DNA of 35,672 nt from Alphaproteobacteria bacterium (GTDB lineage: Bacteria > Pseudomonadota > Alphaproteobacteria > RF32 > CAG-239). The notes under the pieces were generated by a model. That model did no database searches. It was not told where the DNA came from and saw only the letters and a list, made by a program, of their open reading frames with translations. Shown here one piece after another: positions 24,246-33,023 of this stretch (within the stretch, counting starts at the first letter, position 1; every line of letters begins with the position of its first letter). A program made the position numbers and the translations under genes. The DNA lies in NCBI GenBank assembly GCA_028706255.1, contig JAQWBS010000005.1:1-35672 (forward strand). The letters are read 5' to 3'.

Positions 24246-24440
24246 GAGAAAATGAGTCGAGAAATTATGAAACTTTTGTTGCAGAAGTAAAAGATAATTT
24301 TTATATCGTAGTAAAATCACCAATCTAGAATGTTTTTATATATCTAGTTGTATAGATTTTATACGTATCTCTTTAGTTGTAAATATAAATTAAATATGCT
24401 AATTTGAGGATAGGGTAAAACAAATTTCTAGGGACTATCC

Positions 24441-24764
24441 ATGAAAAATTCCTATGATTATAATAAAAAGAGAAGCCTATCTTACCAAAGAAAATTTAGG
24501 CAGATAAAAGAAGAGCAAGAAAGAGAAGCTCTTGAAAAATCTGTGTCTTCAACTTCTGTGCTTAAGGTTTTAGATATTGTCGCCATTCTTTTTATTGTTT
24601 CAATTGTGGGGTCAACGCTTTTTGAACAATGGAGAGAAGTTCGTAGTGTTATTGGAAATGTCTTTAGATATGTCTATGGACACAATCTAACAACACAAGC
24701 CATTATTGGAATTATTTTTTTAATCTTTTTACTGATTTATAATTTTTTTTCTACAAGAGAATAA
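24441..24764 (+). CDS. Small membrane protein with two hydrophobic segments
   Basis: I do not recognise this 107-aa protein. A basic, Lys/Glu/Arg-rich N-terminal tail (1-37, likely cytoplasmic and helical: YQRKFRQIKEEQEREALEK) is followed by a membrane segment (about 41-60, VLKVLDIVAILFIVSIVGS), a short charged loop (EQWREVRS), and a second segment (about 86-101, TQAIIGIIFLIFLLIYNF). AGGGA (24430-24434) lies 6 nt before the ATG. It is convergent with motB, whose stop is only 12 nt away, and no terminator is evident between them. No function can be proposed from sequence. Length and position suggest a real gene of its own, but the absence of recognisable homology keeps confidence moderate. Confidence 0.6.
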   Translation: MKNSYDYNKKRSLSYQRKFRQIKEEQEREALEKSVSSTSVLKVLDIVAILFIVSIVGSTLFEQWREVRSVIGNVFRYVYGHNLTTQAIIGIIFLIFLLIYNFFSTRE

Positions 24765-24776
24765 AAAGCTATACCC

Positions 24777-25439
24777 TTATGGTTCGACACGAATAACGAC
24801 ACGTCGATTTTTCTTTTGGTTGTCGGGAATTTTTTCGCCATATGGATCCATGTTTGGATATTTAGGAGCAATATCTGCCATGCCAACAGCTTTCAAGCGA
24901 TTTGCTTCAATCTCAGAAACGACAAATTCGTTCACAATGGCTGCGGAACGAATGGAAGATAAATCCCATTTCGTTGGATATTGTGAGCCAGCTGCTTCTT
25001 CAGAGTCTGTATGTCCTTCAACAACCACGTCAAAGCGTTTATATTTATTTTCATTTAAGAGGTTAGAGATTTTTCTAATGGTTGCTTCATATTCTCTTTT
25101 AATGCGAGAACTTCCTGCTTCAAACATATCAATATTGGCAATTTCAATCAAAGCACCTTGAGAATCTGAACCCAAGGAAACATTTTTGCCTAAATCTAGG
25201 GTTTTTAAGTCGTCCATAAAAGTTAAAATAGTTCCTGTGAGCTGTTCTGGTGGGTTTGCATTAAACGCTGCTGTGAAAGCTTGTTCTAATTCCCCTGCTT
25301 TCTTTTTATCAAGTGTGGAAGAGGCAAACAAAACAATGAATAACGCCAAAAGCAAGGTCAAAATATCCGCATAAGGCACGAGCCATGTTTCGTCGGCATG
25401 TTCTTCATGATGTTCTGAATGCTGTTTTTTTCTAGCCAT
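24777..25439 (-). CDS. motB: Flagellar motor stator protein MotB
   Basis: Together with MotA it forms the proton-driven stator ring that torques the flagellar rotor and binds peptidoglycan. The N-terminus is followed by one membrane helix with the essential proton-carrying Asp at D25 (VPYADILTLLLALFIVLFAS). The periplasmic OmpA-like peptidoglycan-binding domain includes VVVEGHTDSEEA (about 137-148), LSSIRSAAIVNEFV and NRRVVIRV. At 220 aa it is shorter than many MotB proteins. The reduced part is the linker between membrane and OmpA domain. It lies 17 nt downstream of motA, and this pair is the expected operon. Confidence 0.95.
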   Translation of the reverse strand: MARKKQHSEHHEEHADETWLVPYADILTLLLALFIVLFASSTLDKKKAGELEQAFTAAFNANPPEQLTGTILTFMDDLKTLDLGKNVSLGSDSQGALIEIANIDMFEAGSSRIKREYEATIRKISNLLNENKYKRFDVVVEGHTDSEEAAGSQYPTKWDLSSIRSAAIVNEFVVSEIEANRLKAVGMADIAPKYPNMDPYGEKIPDNQKKNRRVVIRVEP

Positions 25440-25456
25440 AATCCTAAGACCTCAAG

Positions 25457-26230
25457 TTATGCATCTCTGAGAGATTTACGTTTTGATACTGGAATGAAAG
25501 ATTGGAGTTTTGCTTCCATAGCAATGGTTGAAGCGCCTGATTGTAAGGCAAGCATGCCTTCCAACATCATTCTTTTAAGGGAGATTTCTTCACCAGACAT
25601 TTGCTTAAGTTTGTTAGAAAATGGGTGCCACATCACATATCCACAGAAGATACCAAGCAAGGTTGCCACGAAAGCAGCTGCAATTGAGTGACCAAGAACT
25701 TCCGTATCAGAAAGGTTTCCAAGGGCAGCAATCAAACCAATAACCGCACCCAACACCCCAAGAGTTGGGGCATACATACCACATTGTGCGAAAACAGTTG
25801 CACCAACACGGTGTCTTTCTTCCGTGTTCTTAATGTCATTTTCAACAACTTCCGCAATGAAATCGGCAGAAAAACCATCGGCAACAAGGGTTAAACCCGT
25901 TTTAAGGAAAGGGTCAGTGATTTCATTCGCTCTTTTTTCAATTCCCATCACACCTTCTTGCTTAGAAACTTTTGCTAAGTTTACAAAAAGCTCAAGAATT
26001 TCTTGTCTTTCCATTAATTTTTGTTTTCTGAATAAAAGACCGAAATAAGTAAAAAACTTTTTCACAGTTGAAAGCGGAAATGCGTTAAACGTAACAGCGA
26101 AAGTTCCACCCATAATGATTAAAAAAGCCGCAGGGTTAATGAGGGCATGAGGGTCAGCGCCTTTGAGCCACATTCCCACACCAACAGATAAAATTCCTGA
26201 GATGATACCAATTAATGTACTAATTTCCAT
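25457..26230 (-). CDS. motA: Flagellar motor stator protein MotA
   Basis: The four-helix inner-membrane stator subunit that forms the ion path with MotB and contacts FliG of the rotor. It is the PomA-like shorter type, at 257 aa. N-terminal segments LIGIISGILSVGVGMWL and PAAFLIIMGGTFAVTFNAFPL are followed by the charged cytoplasmic loop (about 65-150, RKQKLMERQEILELFVNLAK). The last two segments include APTLGVLGAVIGLIAAL and IAAAFVATLLGIFCGYV, the first with the conserved Pro that gates torque. AGGAAG lies just upstream of the ATG. It opens the minus-strand motAB operon, downstream of the nifJ terminator. Confidence 0.95.
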   Translation of the reverse strand: MEISTLIGIISGILSVGVGMWLKGADPHALINPAAFLIIMGGTFAVTFNAFPLSTVKKFFTYFGLLFRKQKLMERQEILELFVNLAKVSKQEGVMGIEKRANEITDPFLKTGLTLVADGFSADFIAEVVENDIKNTEERHRVGATVFAQCGMYAPTLGVLGAVIGLIAALGNLSDTEVLGHSIAAAFVATLLGIFCGYVMWHPFSNKLKQMSGEEISLKRMMLEGMLALQSGASTIAMEAKLQSFIPVSKRKSLRDA

Positions 26231-26330
26231 AACTTAACTTCCTGTAACAAGTTCTTAAAACACTTTTGTAAGTCATTCTAAGGGATAAACGTTAAAATAT
26301 TATTGCCATAGGGAATTTAATCATAAAAAA

Positions 26331-26357
26331 GCTCTCAGATTTCTGAGAGCTTTTTTT
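26331..26357 (-). terminator. nifJ terminator
   Basis: GCTCTCAGA (26331-26339), TT, TCTGAGAGC (26342-26350). Six A to the left give a T run on the minus strand after nifJ (stop at 26367). Seven T follow on the plus strand, so it can work both ways. Confidence 0.85.
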
Positions 26358-26366
26358 GCAAGAGCC

Positions 26367-29300
26367 TTATTCTTGAGGTTGTTCTTCTTGAGCAGGAACA
26401 TATTGTGCCAAATGTTCAAGATAAGAACGTTTGTCTTTGTTCATCTTTTCGGCTTTTGCCAGAACTTCTTGATAATGTTCAGGGTTAAGCTTCTTGATGG
26501 CTTGGAAACGACCTTCACTATCCATCCATTCTGAAACAGCAACAGACGGCGCTTTAGAATCAAGCACAAGTGCTGGTTTGCCGATTTTTTCATTATCAGG
26601 ATTGTTTCTAAACAAGTTCCAAGAACCAGTGTTCACAGCCAATTGTTGGTGACCCAAGCCTTGTCTGAGGTCGAAGCCTTGAGCAATACAAGTTGAGTAT
26701 GCAATAATCAAAGATGGACCGTCGAAAGCTTCCGCTTCGTTGAACGCTTTAATTGTTTGCAAATCGTTTGCACCAAAGGCAACTTGAGCAACATAAACAT
26801 TACCGTAAGACATTGCCATTAATCCTAAGTCTTTCTTCGCAAGCTGTTTACCAGATGTTGCAAATTTTGCCACAGCACCAAATGGTGTTGCTTTGGATTG
26901 TTGACCACCAGTATTGGAATAAACCCCTGTGTCCATAACCAAAATGTTAATGTTTTTGCCAGAAGCAATCGCATGGTCAAGTCCACCGAAGCCAATGTCA
27001 TATGCCCAACCGTCACCACCGATAATCCAGAGAGATTTCTTGATGAGGTGGTCAGCATTTGCCAAAAGTTCTTTTGCTTTGTTTGTGCCGATTTTTGCCA
27101 ATTTTTCTTTCAAAACAGCAACTCTTGCTCTTTGAGCTTCAATTTCCAAATCGTCTTTTTGTTCAGAATTTAATAACTCATCAACAAAATCACTACCAAG
27201 TTCAGGACGAAGCGTGTTTAATGCAGTAGAAGCAACAGCAAGTTGTTGATCAAGGGCAAATTTCATTCCCAACCCAAATTCGGCATTATCTTCAAACAAA
27301 GAGTTTGCCCAAGCTGGTCCATGACCTTCTGAGTCTTTTGCATATGGTGTTGTTGGTAAGTTTCCGCCATAGATTGATGAACAACCAGTTGCGTTTGCAA
27401 TAATCATTCTGTCACCAAACAACTGAGTGAGCAATTTGATATATGGTGTTTCGCCACAACCTGCACAAGCACCAGAAAATTCAACCAATGGTCTGATGAG
27501 CTGAGTTGTTTTTGGAATGTTTTTAACAACTTCATGTCTTTTGATGTATGGAAGTGTGTCAAAGAAATTCCAGTTTTTGAGTTCTCTGTCGAAATTATTT
27601 TCGATGACATCCATATTAATCGCTTTTTTCTCAGGGTTTGTTCTGTCTTTTGCAGGGCAAGCCGTTGTGCAAAGTCCGCAACCTGTGCAATCTTCAGGCG
27701 TAATTTGAAGAATGAATTTTTTGCCTGCAAATTCTTTACCCTTATAATCCGCAGACTTAAATTCTGCTGGGGCATCAACCAACTGTTCTTCGCCAGCAAT
27801 TTTCATACGAATAACTGCGTGCGGACAAACAAGAGAACATTTTCCACATTGGATACAGAGTTCTGGTTCCCAAATAGGAACTTCTGTGGCAATTCTACGT
27901 TTTTCATATTGGGTTGTTGCACTTGGCCATGTGCCATCAGCAACTTCTTTGAATGCACTCACAGGGAGCTTTTCGCCACGTTCAGCAATAATTTCACCAA
28001 TCACATTTTGAACAAATTCAGGTGCATTTGCAGGAACAGGCAAAGACATAGAAACCTTTGACGTTGCTTGAGCAGGAACTTCAATTTTGTGTAAGTGGTT
28101 CAAAGCTTCATCAACGGCAGCATAGTTCTTCTCAACAATTGCTTGAGATTTTTTGCTATATGTTTTTTGAATGGCATCTTTAATGTGTTTGATTGCCAAG
28201 TCTTTTTCAATCACGTTTGAAATGGCGAAGAAGCAAGTTTGCATAATTGTATTAATTCTTGCACCCATGCCCGTTGCACGAGCCACTTCAACAGCATTAA
28301 TTGAATAAAGCTTAATTTTCTTATTGATAATTTGTTGTTGAACTTCGATTGGTAAATGATTCCAAACATCCTCTTTGTCATATGGAGCATTAATGAGGAA
28401 GGTTGCACCTTCTTTGGCATATTTCACAATGTCAATTTTCTTAATGAATGGGAAATGGTGACAAGCAACAAAGTTTGCTTCATCAATCAAATAAGCGGCA
28501 CGAATTGGGTCTTTTGAAAATCTCAAGTGAGAAACAGTGATTGCACCCGCTTTCTTTGAGTCGTAAACAAAATAGCCCTGTCCATAAAGCCCTGCGTCTT
28601 CCGCAATGATTTTGATTGAGTTTTTGTTCGCCCCAATTGTTCCATCTGAACCAAGTCCAACAAAAATTGCCTTAGAAACATTGTCACCTTCTGTGTCAAA
28701 TGTGCTATATTTCAAAGAACGATGTGTGACGTCATCTTCAATGCCCACAGAAAAGCTGTTGATTGGTTTTGCAGATTCTGCATTTTCAAAAACGGCTTTT
28801 GCCATTCCTGGGGTGAATTCTTTAGAAGACAAACCATATCTTCCACCATACATTTTTGGTAAGTAAGAAATTTTGTTGTTGTTATAAGCATCTGTTAATG
28901 TTGTAACCACGTCAAGATAAAGTGGTTCGCCAACAGAACCAGATTCTTTTGTCCTATCCAACACAGAAATTGTTTTCACGGTTGAAGGAAGTGCTTTGAT
29001 GAAACTTTCTTTAGGGAATGGGCGATAAAGTCTAATTTTAACTAAGCCATATTTTCCACCATTTGCATTGAGTTTTTCCAAGACTTCTTCAGTTGTTTCA
29101 GCACTTGACCCCAAGGTGACAACAATGTTTTCAGCATCCTTTGGACCAACATATTCAACAATATTATAGTGACGACCGGTGATTTTGCCGAGCTTGTCCA
29201 TTTCTTCTTGAACAATTTTTTCGCAATTGTCATAGAAAGGGTTAGCCGCTTCACGAACTTGGAAGAAGATATCTGGATTTTGTGCTGTTCCACGAATGAA

Positions 29301-29945
29301 TGGATTTTCAGGGTTTAAGCCACGTTCAGCATTGAAATCTTTGTTCACCCCTTCCATCATTTTTAGGAGGTCTGCATCAGAAAGTAAACTGATTTTTTTG
29401 ATTTCATGAGAAGTTCTAAAGCCATCAAAGAAGTGAACGAAAGGCAGGCGAGAACGCAAACTTGCAGTTTGAGCAATTGCAGCAAAGTCGCCAGCTTCTT
29501 GAACAGAGTTAGAGCTTAAAATTGCAAATCCTGTTTGGCGAGCAGCCATCACGTCGGAATGGTCACCAAAAATGGAGAGTGCATTCGTTGCTATTGTTCT
29601 TGCGGCAACGTGCATTACAAATGGTGTGAGTTCTCCAGCAATTTTATACATATTCGGAAGCATCAATAACAAGCCTTGAGAAGCTGTGAAAGTTGTTGTG
29701 AGCGAGCCTGCTTGAACAGAACCATGACAAGCTCCAGCAGCACCACCTTCAGATTGCATCTCTTGAACTTGAGGCACAACGCCCCAAATGTTTTTTTGTT
29801 TAGCGGCACTCCAAGCATCTGTCCATTCTCCCATTGGGGAAGACGGCGTGATTGGATATATCACAATAACTTCATTCATGCGGTGTGCAACGGAAGCTGT
29901 TGCTTCGTTGGCATCCATCATTCTGATATTACTTTTTTCTGCCAT
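26367..29945 (-). CDS. nifJ: Pyruvate:ferredoxin (flavodoxin) oxidoreductase
   Basis: Converts pyruvate and CoA to acetyl-CoA and CO2 while reducing ferredoxin or flavodoxin, the central pyruvate reaction of anaerobes. The single 1192-aa chain has the fused domain order: pyruvate-binding/transketolase-like N-terminus (VIYPITPSSPMGEWTD, TTTFTASQGLLLML), central and gamma domains, two 4Fe-4S ferredoxin motifs (C697, C700, C703, C707; C753, C756, C759, C763), then the TPP-binding C-terminal domain (GDGWAYDIGFGGLDHAI, NTGGQQSKATP). CAGCGETPY and STCIAQGFD supply the cysteines of the proximal cluster. AAGGAA supports the ATG. It is a single-gene unit. The oxygen-sensitive enzyme implies anaerobic or microaerobic growth. 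Confidence 0.97.
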   Translation of the reverse strand: MAEKSNIRMMDANEATASVAHRMNEVIVIYPITPSSPMGEWTDAWSAAKQKNIWGVVPQVQEMQSEGGAAGACHGSVQAGSLTTTFTASQGLLLMLPNMYKIAGELTPFVMHVAARTIATNALSIFGDHSDVMAARQTGFAILSSNSVQEAGDFAAIAQTASLRSRLPFVHFFDGFRTSHEIKKISLLSDADLLKMMEGVNKDFNAERGLNPENPFIRGTAQNPDIFFQVREAANPFYDNCEKIVQEEMDKLGKITGRHYNIVEYVGPKDAENIVVTLGSSAETTEEVLEKLNANGGKYGLVKIRLYRPFPKESFIKALPSTVKTISVLDRTKESGSVGEPLYLDVVTTLTDAYNNNKISYLPKMYGGRYGLSSKEFTPGMAKAVFENAESAKPINSFSVGIEDDVTHRSLKYSTFDTEGDNVSKAIFVGLGSDGTIGANKNSIKIIAEDAGLYGQGYFVYDSKKAGAITVSHLRFSKDPIRAAYLIDEANFVACHHFPFIKKIDIVKYAKEGATFLINAPYDKEDVWNHLPIEVQQQIINKKIKLYSINAVEVARATGMGARINTIMQTCFFAISNVIEKDLAIKHIKDAIQKTYSKKSQAIVEKNYAAVDEALNHLHKIEVPAQATSKVSMSLPVPANAPEFVQNVIGEIIAERGEKLPVSAFKEVADGTWPSATTQYEKRRIATEVPIWEPELCIQCGKCSLVCPHAVIRMKIAGEEQLVDAPAEFKSADYKGKEFAGKKFILQITPEDCTGCGLCTTACPAKDRTNPEKKAINMDVIENNFDRELKNWNFFDTLPYIKRHEVVKNIPKTTQLIRPLVEFSGACAGCGETPYIKLLTQLFGDRMIIANATGCSSIYGGNLPTTPYAKDSEGHGPAWANSLFEDNAEFGLGMKFALDQQLAVASTALNTLRPELGSDFVDELLNSEQKDDLEIEAQRARVAVLKEKLAKIGTNKAKELLANADHLIKKSLWIIGGDGWAYDIGFGGLDHAIASGKNINILVMDTGVYSNTGGQQSKATPFGAVAKFATSGKQLAKKDLGLMAMSYGNVYVAQVAFGANDLQTIKAFNEAEAFDGPSLIIAYSTCIAQGFDLRQGLGHQQLAVNTGSWNLFRNNPDNEKIGKPALVLDSKAPSVAVSEWMDSEGRFQAIKKLNPEHYQEVLAKAEKMNKDKRSYLEHLAQYVPAQEEQPQE

Positions 29946-30055
29946 TTTAGTTTCCTTTGTATATTATTAAAATTCAGTAATCATTCTTATTTTCTTTTAT
30001 AATAGAGATAAAATATAAAAAATCTATAAAAATTTATATTCAATTTTATCTTTTT

Positions 30056-30286
30056 TTAGTTCTTGAAGTAGTCAATTGTTTCTTCAATAAATTTCAAAAC
30101 CTCATCTAAAATATCATCATCAATCTCTTCTGTGTCTTTCCCAACCGTTTCAGCAATCTCATCCACAGACGGAGGAGGTGGCGCAGGGTCAATCGAAGGA
30201 TTGTCATTGAAATAAACGACCTTAGAAACGGTTAAAATAAAGAGTACCGCGACAATTCCTAAAAAAAGACGAATGGACATGTGCAT
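30056..30286 (-). CDS. Small single-pass membrane protein at the end of the hflKC operon
   Basis: I do not recognise this 76-aa protein. One N-terminal membrane segment or uncleaved signal (about 5-25, IRLFLGIVAVLFILTVSKVVY) is followed by a Pro-rich PAPPPPSVDE spacer and a very acidic helical tail (about 38-76, DTEEIDDDILDEVLKFIEE). The sign of the first residues suggests the acidic tail faces the periplasm, but this is uncertain. AGAGGA at 30292-30297 overlaps the holC stop and sits 5 nt before the ATG, which indicates translational coupling with holC. It is therefore probably real. An AT-rich weak hairpin (TATAAATTTTTATA) lies downstream. Confidence 0.6.
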   Translation of the reverse strand: MHMSIRLFLGIVAVLFILTVSKVVYFNDNPSIDPAPPPPSVDEIAETVGKDTEEIDDDILDEVLKFIEETIDYFKN

Positions 30287-30295
30287 TAATTTCCT

Positions 30296-30748
30296 CTATT
30301 TTTGAACCCATTTCCCATTGGAATCCTGTTGCCAATAAAATAGTTCTAAATTATGGCTTTTCAAGAGTTTCCAAAAGTTTCGAGCTGTTTCAAGTGCTTC
30401 TGGTGAGTTACCGTCAAAGATGTTTAAAATTCTGTCGTAAGCAGTGCCTTCTTCAAGCTCACAAATTGCACCATCCGTGAGAAATAAAATTTCTGACTTG
30501 TTTGGATTTTCTTCATCAGAACTCAAAAAAATAGGTTGCATTTCAGAAAATCCATCTTTTTTTGATCCATGTGGTAAAAAAGACTGTTCTTGATAAGTCC
30601 AAAGTAAGCTATTGAGTTTTTCAATGTTTTCTTCTTTGCCAATTTTGATTTTTATCTTTTTTCCTGTGTCATAAGCTCTTTCAACAAGTTTAGGTAAAAC
30701 ATTGTCAAGGGTTTGAGTTTGAAGATGATAAAAATCTACTCTGGTCAT
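30296..30748 (-). CDS. holC: DNA polymerase III chi subunit
   Basis: Chi links the clamp-loader complex to single-strand-binding protein on the lagging strand. Family features: N-terminal RVDFYHLQTQTLDNVLPKL, the helix-strand AYDTGKKIKIKI, SLLWTYQEQSFLPHG (about 47-61), and the C-terminal NIFDGNSPEALETARNFWK, all in normal order. Length of 150 aa is usual. The ATG overlaps the degP stop by 4 nt (ATGA), so it is translationally coupled to the protease gene. A position directly after degP is not a recognised functional link. Confidence 0.9.
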   Translation of the reverse strand: MTRVDFYHLQTQTLDNVLPKLVERAYDTGKKIKIKIGKEENIEKLNSLLWTYQEQSFLPHGSKKDGFSEMQPIFLSSDEENPNKSEILFLTDGAICELEEGTAYDRILNIFDGNSPEALETARNFWKLLKSHNLELFYWQQDSNGKWVQK

Positions 30749-32130
30749 TCTTTTCTCAACTTTAAGGCAACAAAATTAACCGTTTCTTTGCTTTGCACCA
30801 AGAGAAGAATAGGGCGATTATTTTCTCTTTTGGCATCGCTAATATTCTTCTTCATATCTTCAAGCGTGAATAAATCTTTCTTGTCAATTTTAACAATCAC
30901 ATCGCCAGCAATTAGCCCTTTGTTTGCAGCGTCAGATTGACTAATCACTTGCGTAATTACAAGCCCTTTAACATCTTTAGGTAAGGCATATTGTGAAATC
31001 TTTTCGTCATCAATCACCGCAAGGCTTATGCCGAGTTCTTTAATGAAAGACAAATCTTGTTCTGTTGTTTCAGAAATTTTCTTTTCTTCTTTTTTGCTCA
31101 CCTTTGGCATTTCTTCAACCAACATCATCGTTGAAAATCTTTTTTTGCCACGCCAATAGTCAACTTTAACTTTTTTGCCAATTTTTGTTTCTGCAACAAG
31201 GCGAGAAAGACTTTTTGTGTTGTCAATTTCAACCCCGTCAAAACTCAAAATGACATCTCCTGCCATAAGTCCTGCTTTTTGTGCGGGTGCAGATTCTGAA
31301 AAGCCTGAAATAATAATCCCCTGATTTTCTTTTAAGCCTAAAGACAATGCTATTTGAGAATTGTTTGCTTGAATTTTAACACCAATCCAACCTCTTTTAA
31401 CTTCACCATTTTCCTTGAGTTGTTCAATGACCCACTTTGCCAAATTAATTGGAATGGCAAAACCAATGCCCATGCTTCCGCCAGTGGTTGAAAAAATTGC
31501 GGAGTTTATGCCAATGATTTCCTCATTCATATTAAACATTGGTCCCCCAGAATTGCCTCTGTTGATGGAGGCATCTGTTTGTAAGAAATCGTCATAATTT
31601 CCGCTTTCAATGTCTCGAGATTTTGCCGAGATAATGCCTTTAGTGACGCTTCCGCCTAAGCCGAAAGGATTGCCAATCGCCAACACCCATTCGCCAACTT
31701 TGGTGTTATCTGAATCACCAAAGACAACTGGTTTAAGGGTGGATTGTGGCAGAATTTTAAGCAAAGCAATGTCTGTTTTTTCATCAATGCCAATAATTTT
31801 TGCATCATAGGTTTTGTTGTCATAAGTGGTGGCTTTGATGCTCACCGCATCATCAATCACATGTTTATTTGTAACCACATAGCCGTCTTGAGAAATGATA
31901 AATCCTGAACCAGCAGGTGTGTGCTTAGATTCTTGAGTGGCTTCGTTTAAGAGTTCCATTTCTTCTTGCTCAACGGTTGTGCGGTCGATTTCTGTGGTAA
32001 TATTGACAACGGTTGGCATCAAGTTTTCAACCATCACCGTAAAGTCAGGCAAAGCCGTTTGAGCCTTTGCTCCAAACGAGCAAAGACACAAAAGACTAAA
32101 AATGACAACAAATAAAGACGTTAAACGCAT
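30745..32130 (-). CDS. degP: Periplasmic Do-type serine protease (DegP/HtrA family)
   Basis: An envelope protease and chaperone for misfolded periplasmic proteins. The signal peptide (1-23) ends AKA/Q. The trypsin-like domain has the catalytic triad H90 (VTNKHVID), D120 (KTDIALLKI) and S194 (INRGNSGGPMFN). Two PDZ domains follow: about 245-335 (GWIGVKIQ, GLMAGDVILSFDG) and about 365-455 (LGISLAVID, GLIAGDVIVKID). The length of 461 aa is standard. It follows hflC by 5 nt and overlaps holC. The order hflK-hflC-degP is characteristic of alphaproteobacteria. The family name is firm. Whether it corresponds to DegP or DegQ cannot be told from sequence. Confidence 0.94.
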   Translation of the reverse strand: MRLTSLFVVIFSLLCLCSFGAKAQTALPDFTVMVENLMPTVVNITTEIDRTTVEQEEMELLNEATQESKHTPAGSGFIISQDGYVVTNKHVIDDAVSIKATTYDNKTYDAKIIGIDEKTDIALLKILPQSTLKPVVFGDSDNTKVGEWVLAIGNPFGLGGSVTKGIISAKSRDIESGNYDDFLQTDASINRGNSGGPMFNMNEEIIGINSAIFSTTGGSMGIGFAIPINLAKWVIEQLKENGEVKRGWIGVKIQANNSQIALSLGLKENQGIIISGFSESAPAQKAGLMAGDVILSFDGVEIDNTKSLSRLVAETKIGKKVKVDYWRGKKRFSTMMLVEEMPKVSKKEEKKISETTEQDLSFIKELGISLAVIDDEKISQYALPKDVKGLVITQVISQSDAANKGLIAGDVIVKIDKKDLFTLEDMKKNISDAKRENNRPILLLVQSKETVNFVALKLRKE

Positions 32131-32135
32131 GAAGT

Positions 32136-33011
32136 TTAGTTTCCTGTTTTAAGAGTCTTTTTGAAAAAGTCGAAAAACTCAGAGTCAGGCGAAATCACCA
32201 TAGAAGTTTCAGAATTTGCCAAAGCTTTTTTATAAGCTTCTAAAGAACGATAGAAAGCATAAAACTTTGGATCTGAATTTGCTGCTTTTGTTAACAAAGC
32301 AATAGCCTCTTTATCGCCTTGACCACGCAAGATTTCTGATTGCTTTTCAGCTTCCGCTAAAATGATGATTTTTTCTTTATCAGCTTGAGCGGTAATTTCT
32401 TTGGCTTTTTGTTCACCTTGAGCACGAAATTCTTTGGCTTCTCTTTCTCTTTCAGCCTTCATACGCTCGTTGATAGATTGCAAAACACTGGTTGGAAGGT
32501 CTGCACGGCGAATGCGAACATCAACCACTTTCACGCCAATTTCTTCCGCATCTGTCATCACGCCACTGCGAATGTTTTTCATAATCTGATTACGTTTCAC
32601 AGATAAAAGCTCAGGTAAAGTAACTTGACCCAAAACACGACGCACAGAAGAGTTGACAATCTCTTCTAACTTGCTACGAGCTTGAACTTCAGTTCTAACT
32701 GTTTTGTAATATTTCAACGGATCAATAATTTGATAACGTGTGAAACTATCCACTTCAAGACGTTTTTGGTCTTTCAAGATAATGCTTTGAGCAGGTGGGT
32801 CAAGACGCAACAATCTTTTGTCATAAAACACCAAGTTTTGAATGAAAGGCGTTTTCATCTTCAACCCAGGTTCTTTCACCACTCTGATAGGTTCACCAAA
32901 TTGCAAAACGAGAACTTGTTCCGCTTGTCCTACAATATAGAAAACATTGAAAGCAACAAAAACGAGTGCTGCCAAAACGACTAAAATTGAGATTTTTAAT
33001 TTACTTAACAT
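32136..33011 (-). CDS. hflC: HflC, modulator of FtsH protease
   Basis: A band-7/SPFH inner-membrane protein that, with HflK, forms a large periplasmic ring around the FtsH protease and modulates its activity. It has one N-terminal membrane helix (about 7-27, ISILVVLAALVFVAFNVFYIV). The SPFH domain follows (EQVLVLQFGEPIRVVKEPGL; DVRIRRADLPTSVLQSI), then a long charged coiled coil (about 185-240, ERMKAEREREAKEFRAQGEQ). The length of 291 aa is normal. It starts 12 nt after hflK and is followed 5 nt later by degP, consistent with one operon for envelope proteostasis. Confidence 0.96.
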   Translation of the reverse strand: MLSKLKISILVVLAALVFVAFNVFYIVGQAEQVLVLQFGEPIRVVKEPGLKMKTPFIQNLVFYDKRLLRLDPPAQSIILKDQKRLEVDSFTRYQIIDPLKYYKTVRTEVQARSKLEEIVNSSVRRVLGQVTLPELLSVKRNQIMKNIRSGVMTDAEEIGVKVVDVRIRRADLPTSVLQSINERMKAEREREAKEFRAQGEQKAKEITAQADKEKIIILAEAEKQSEILRGQGDKEAIALLTKAANSDPKFYAFYRSLEAYKKALANSETSMVISPDSEFFDFFKKTLKTGN

Positions 33012-33023
33012 CGTTTTGAACTC

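Noticed and set aside
4306..24353. Shared 10-mer CTAGTTGTAT upstream of the autotransporter (4306-4315, minus) and at 24344-24353 (plus)
   Set aside because: Two exact 10-mers in an AT-rich window of this size are expected by chance; orientation and distance to start codons differ.
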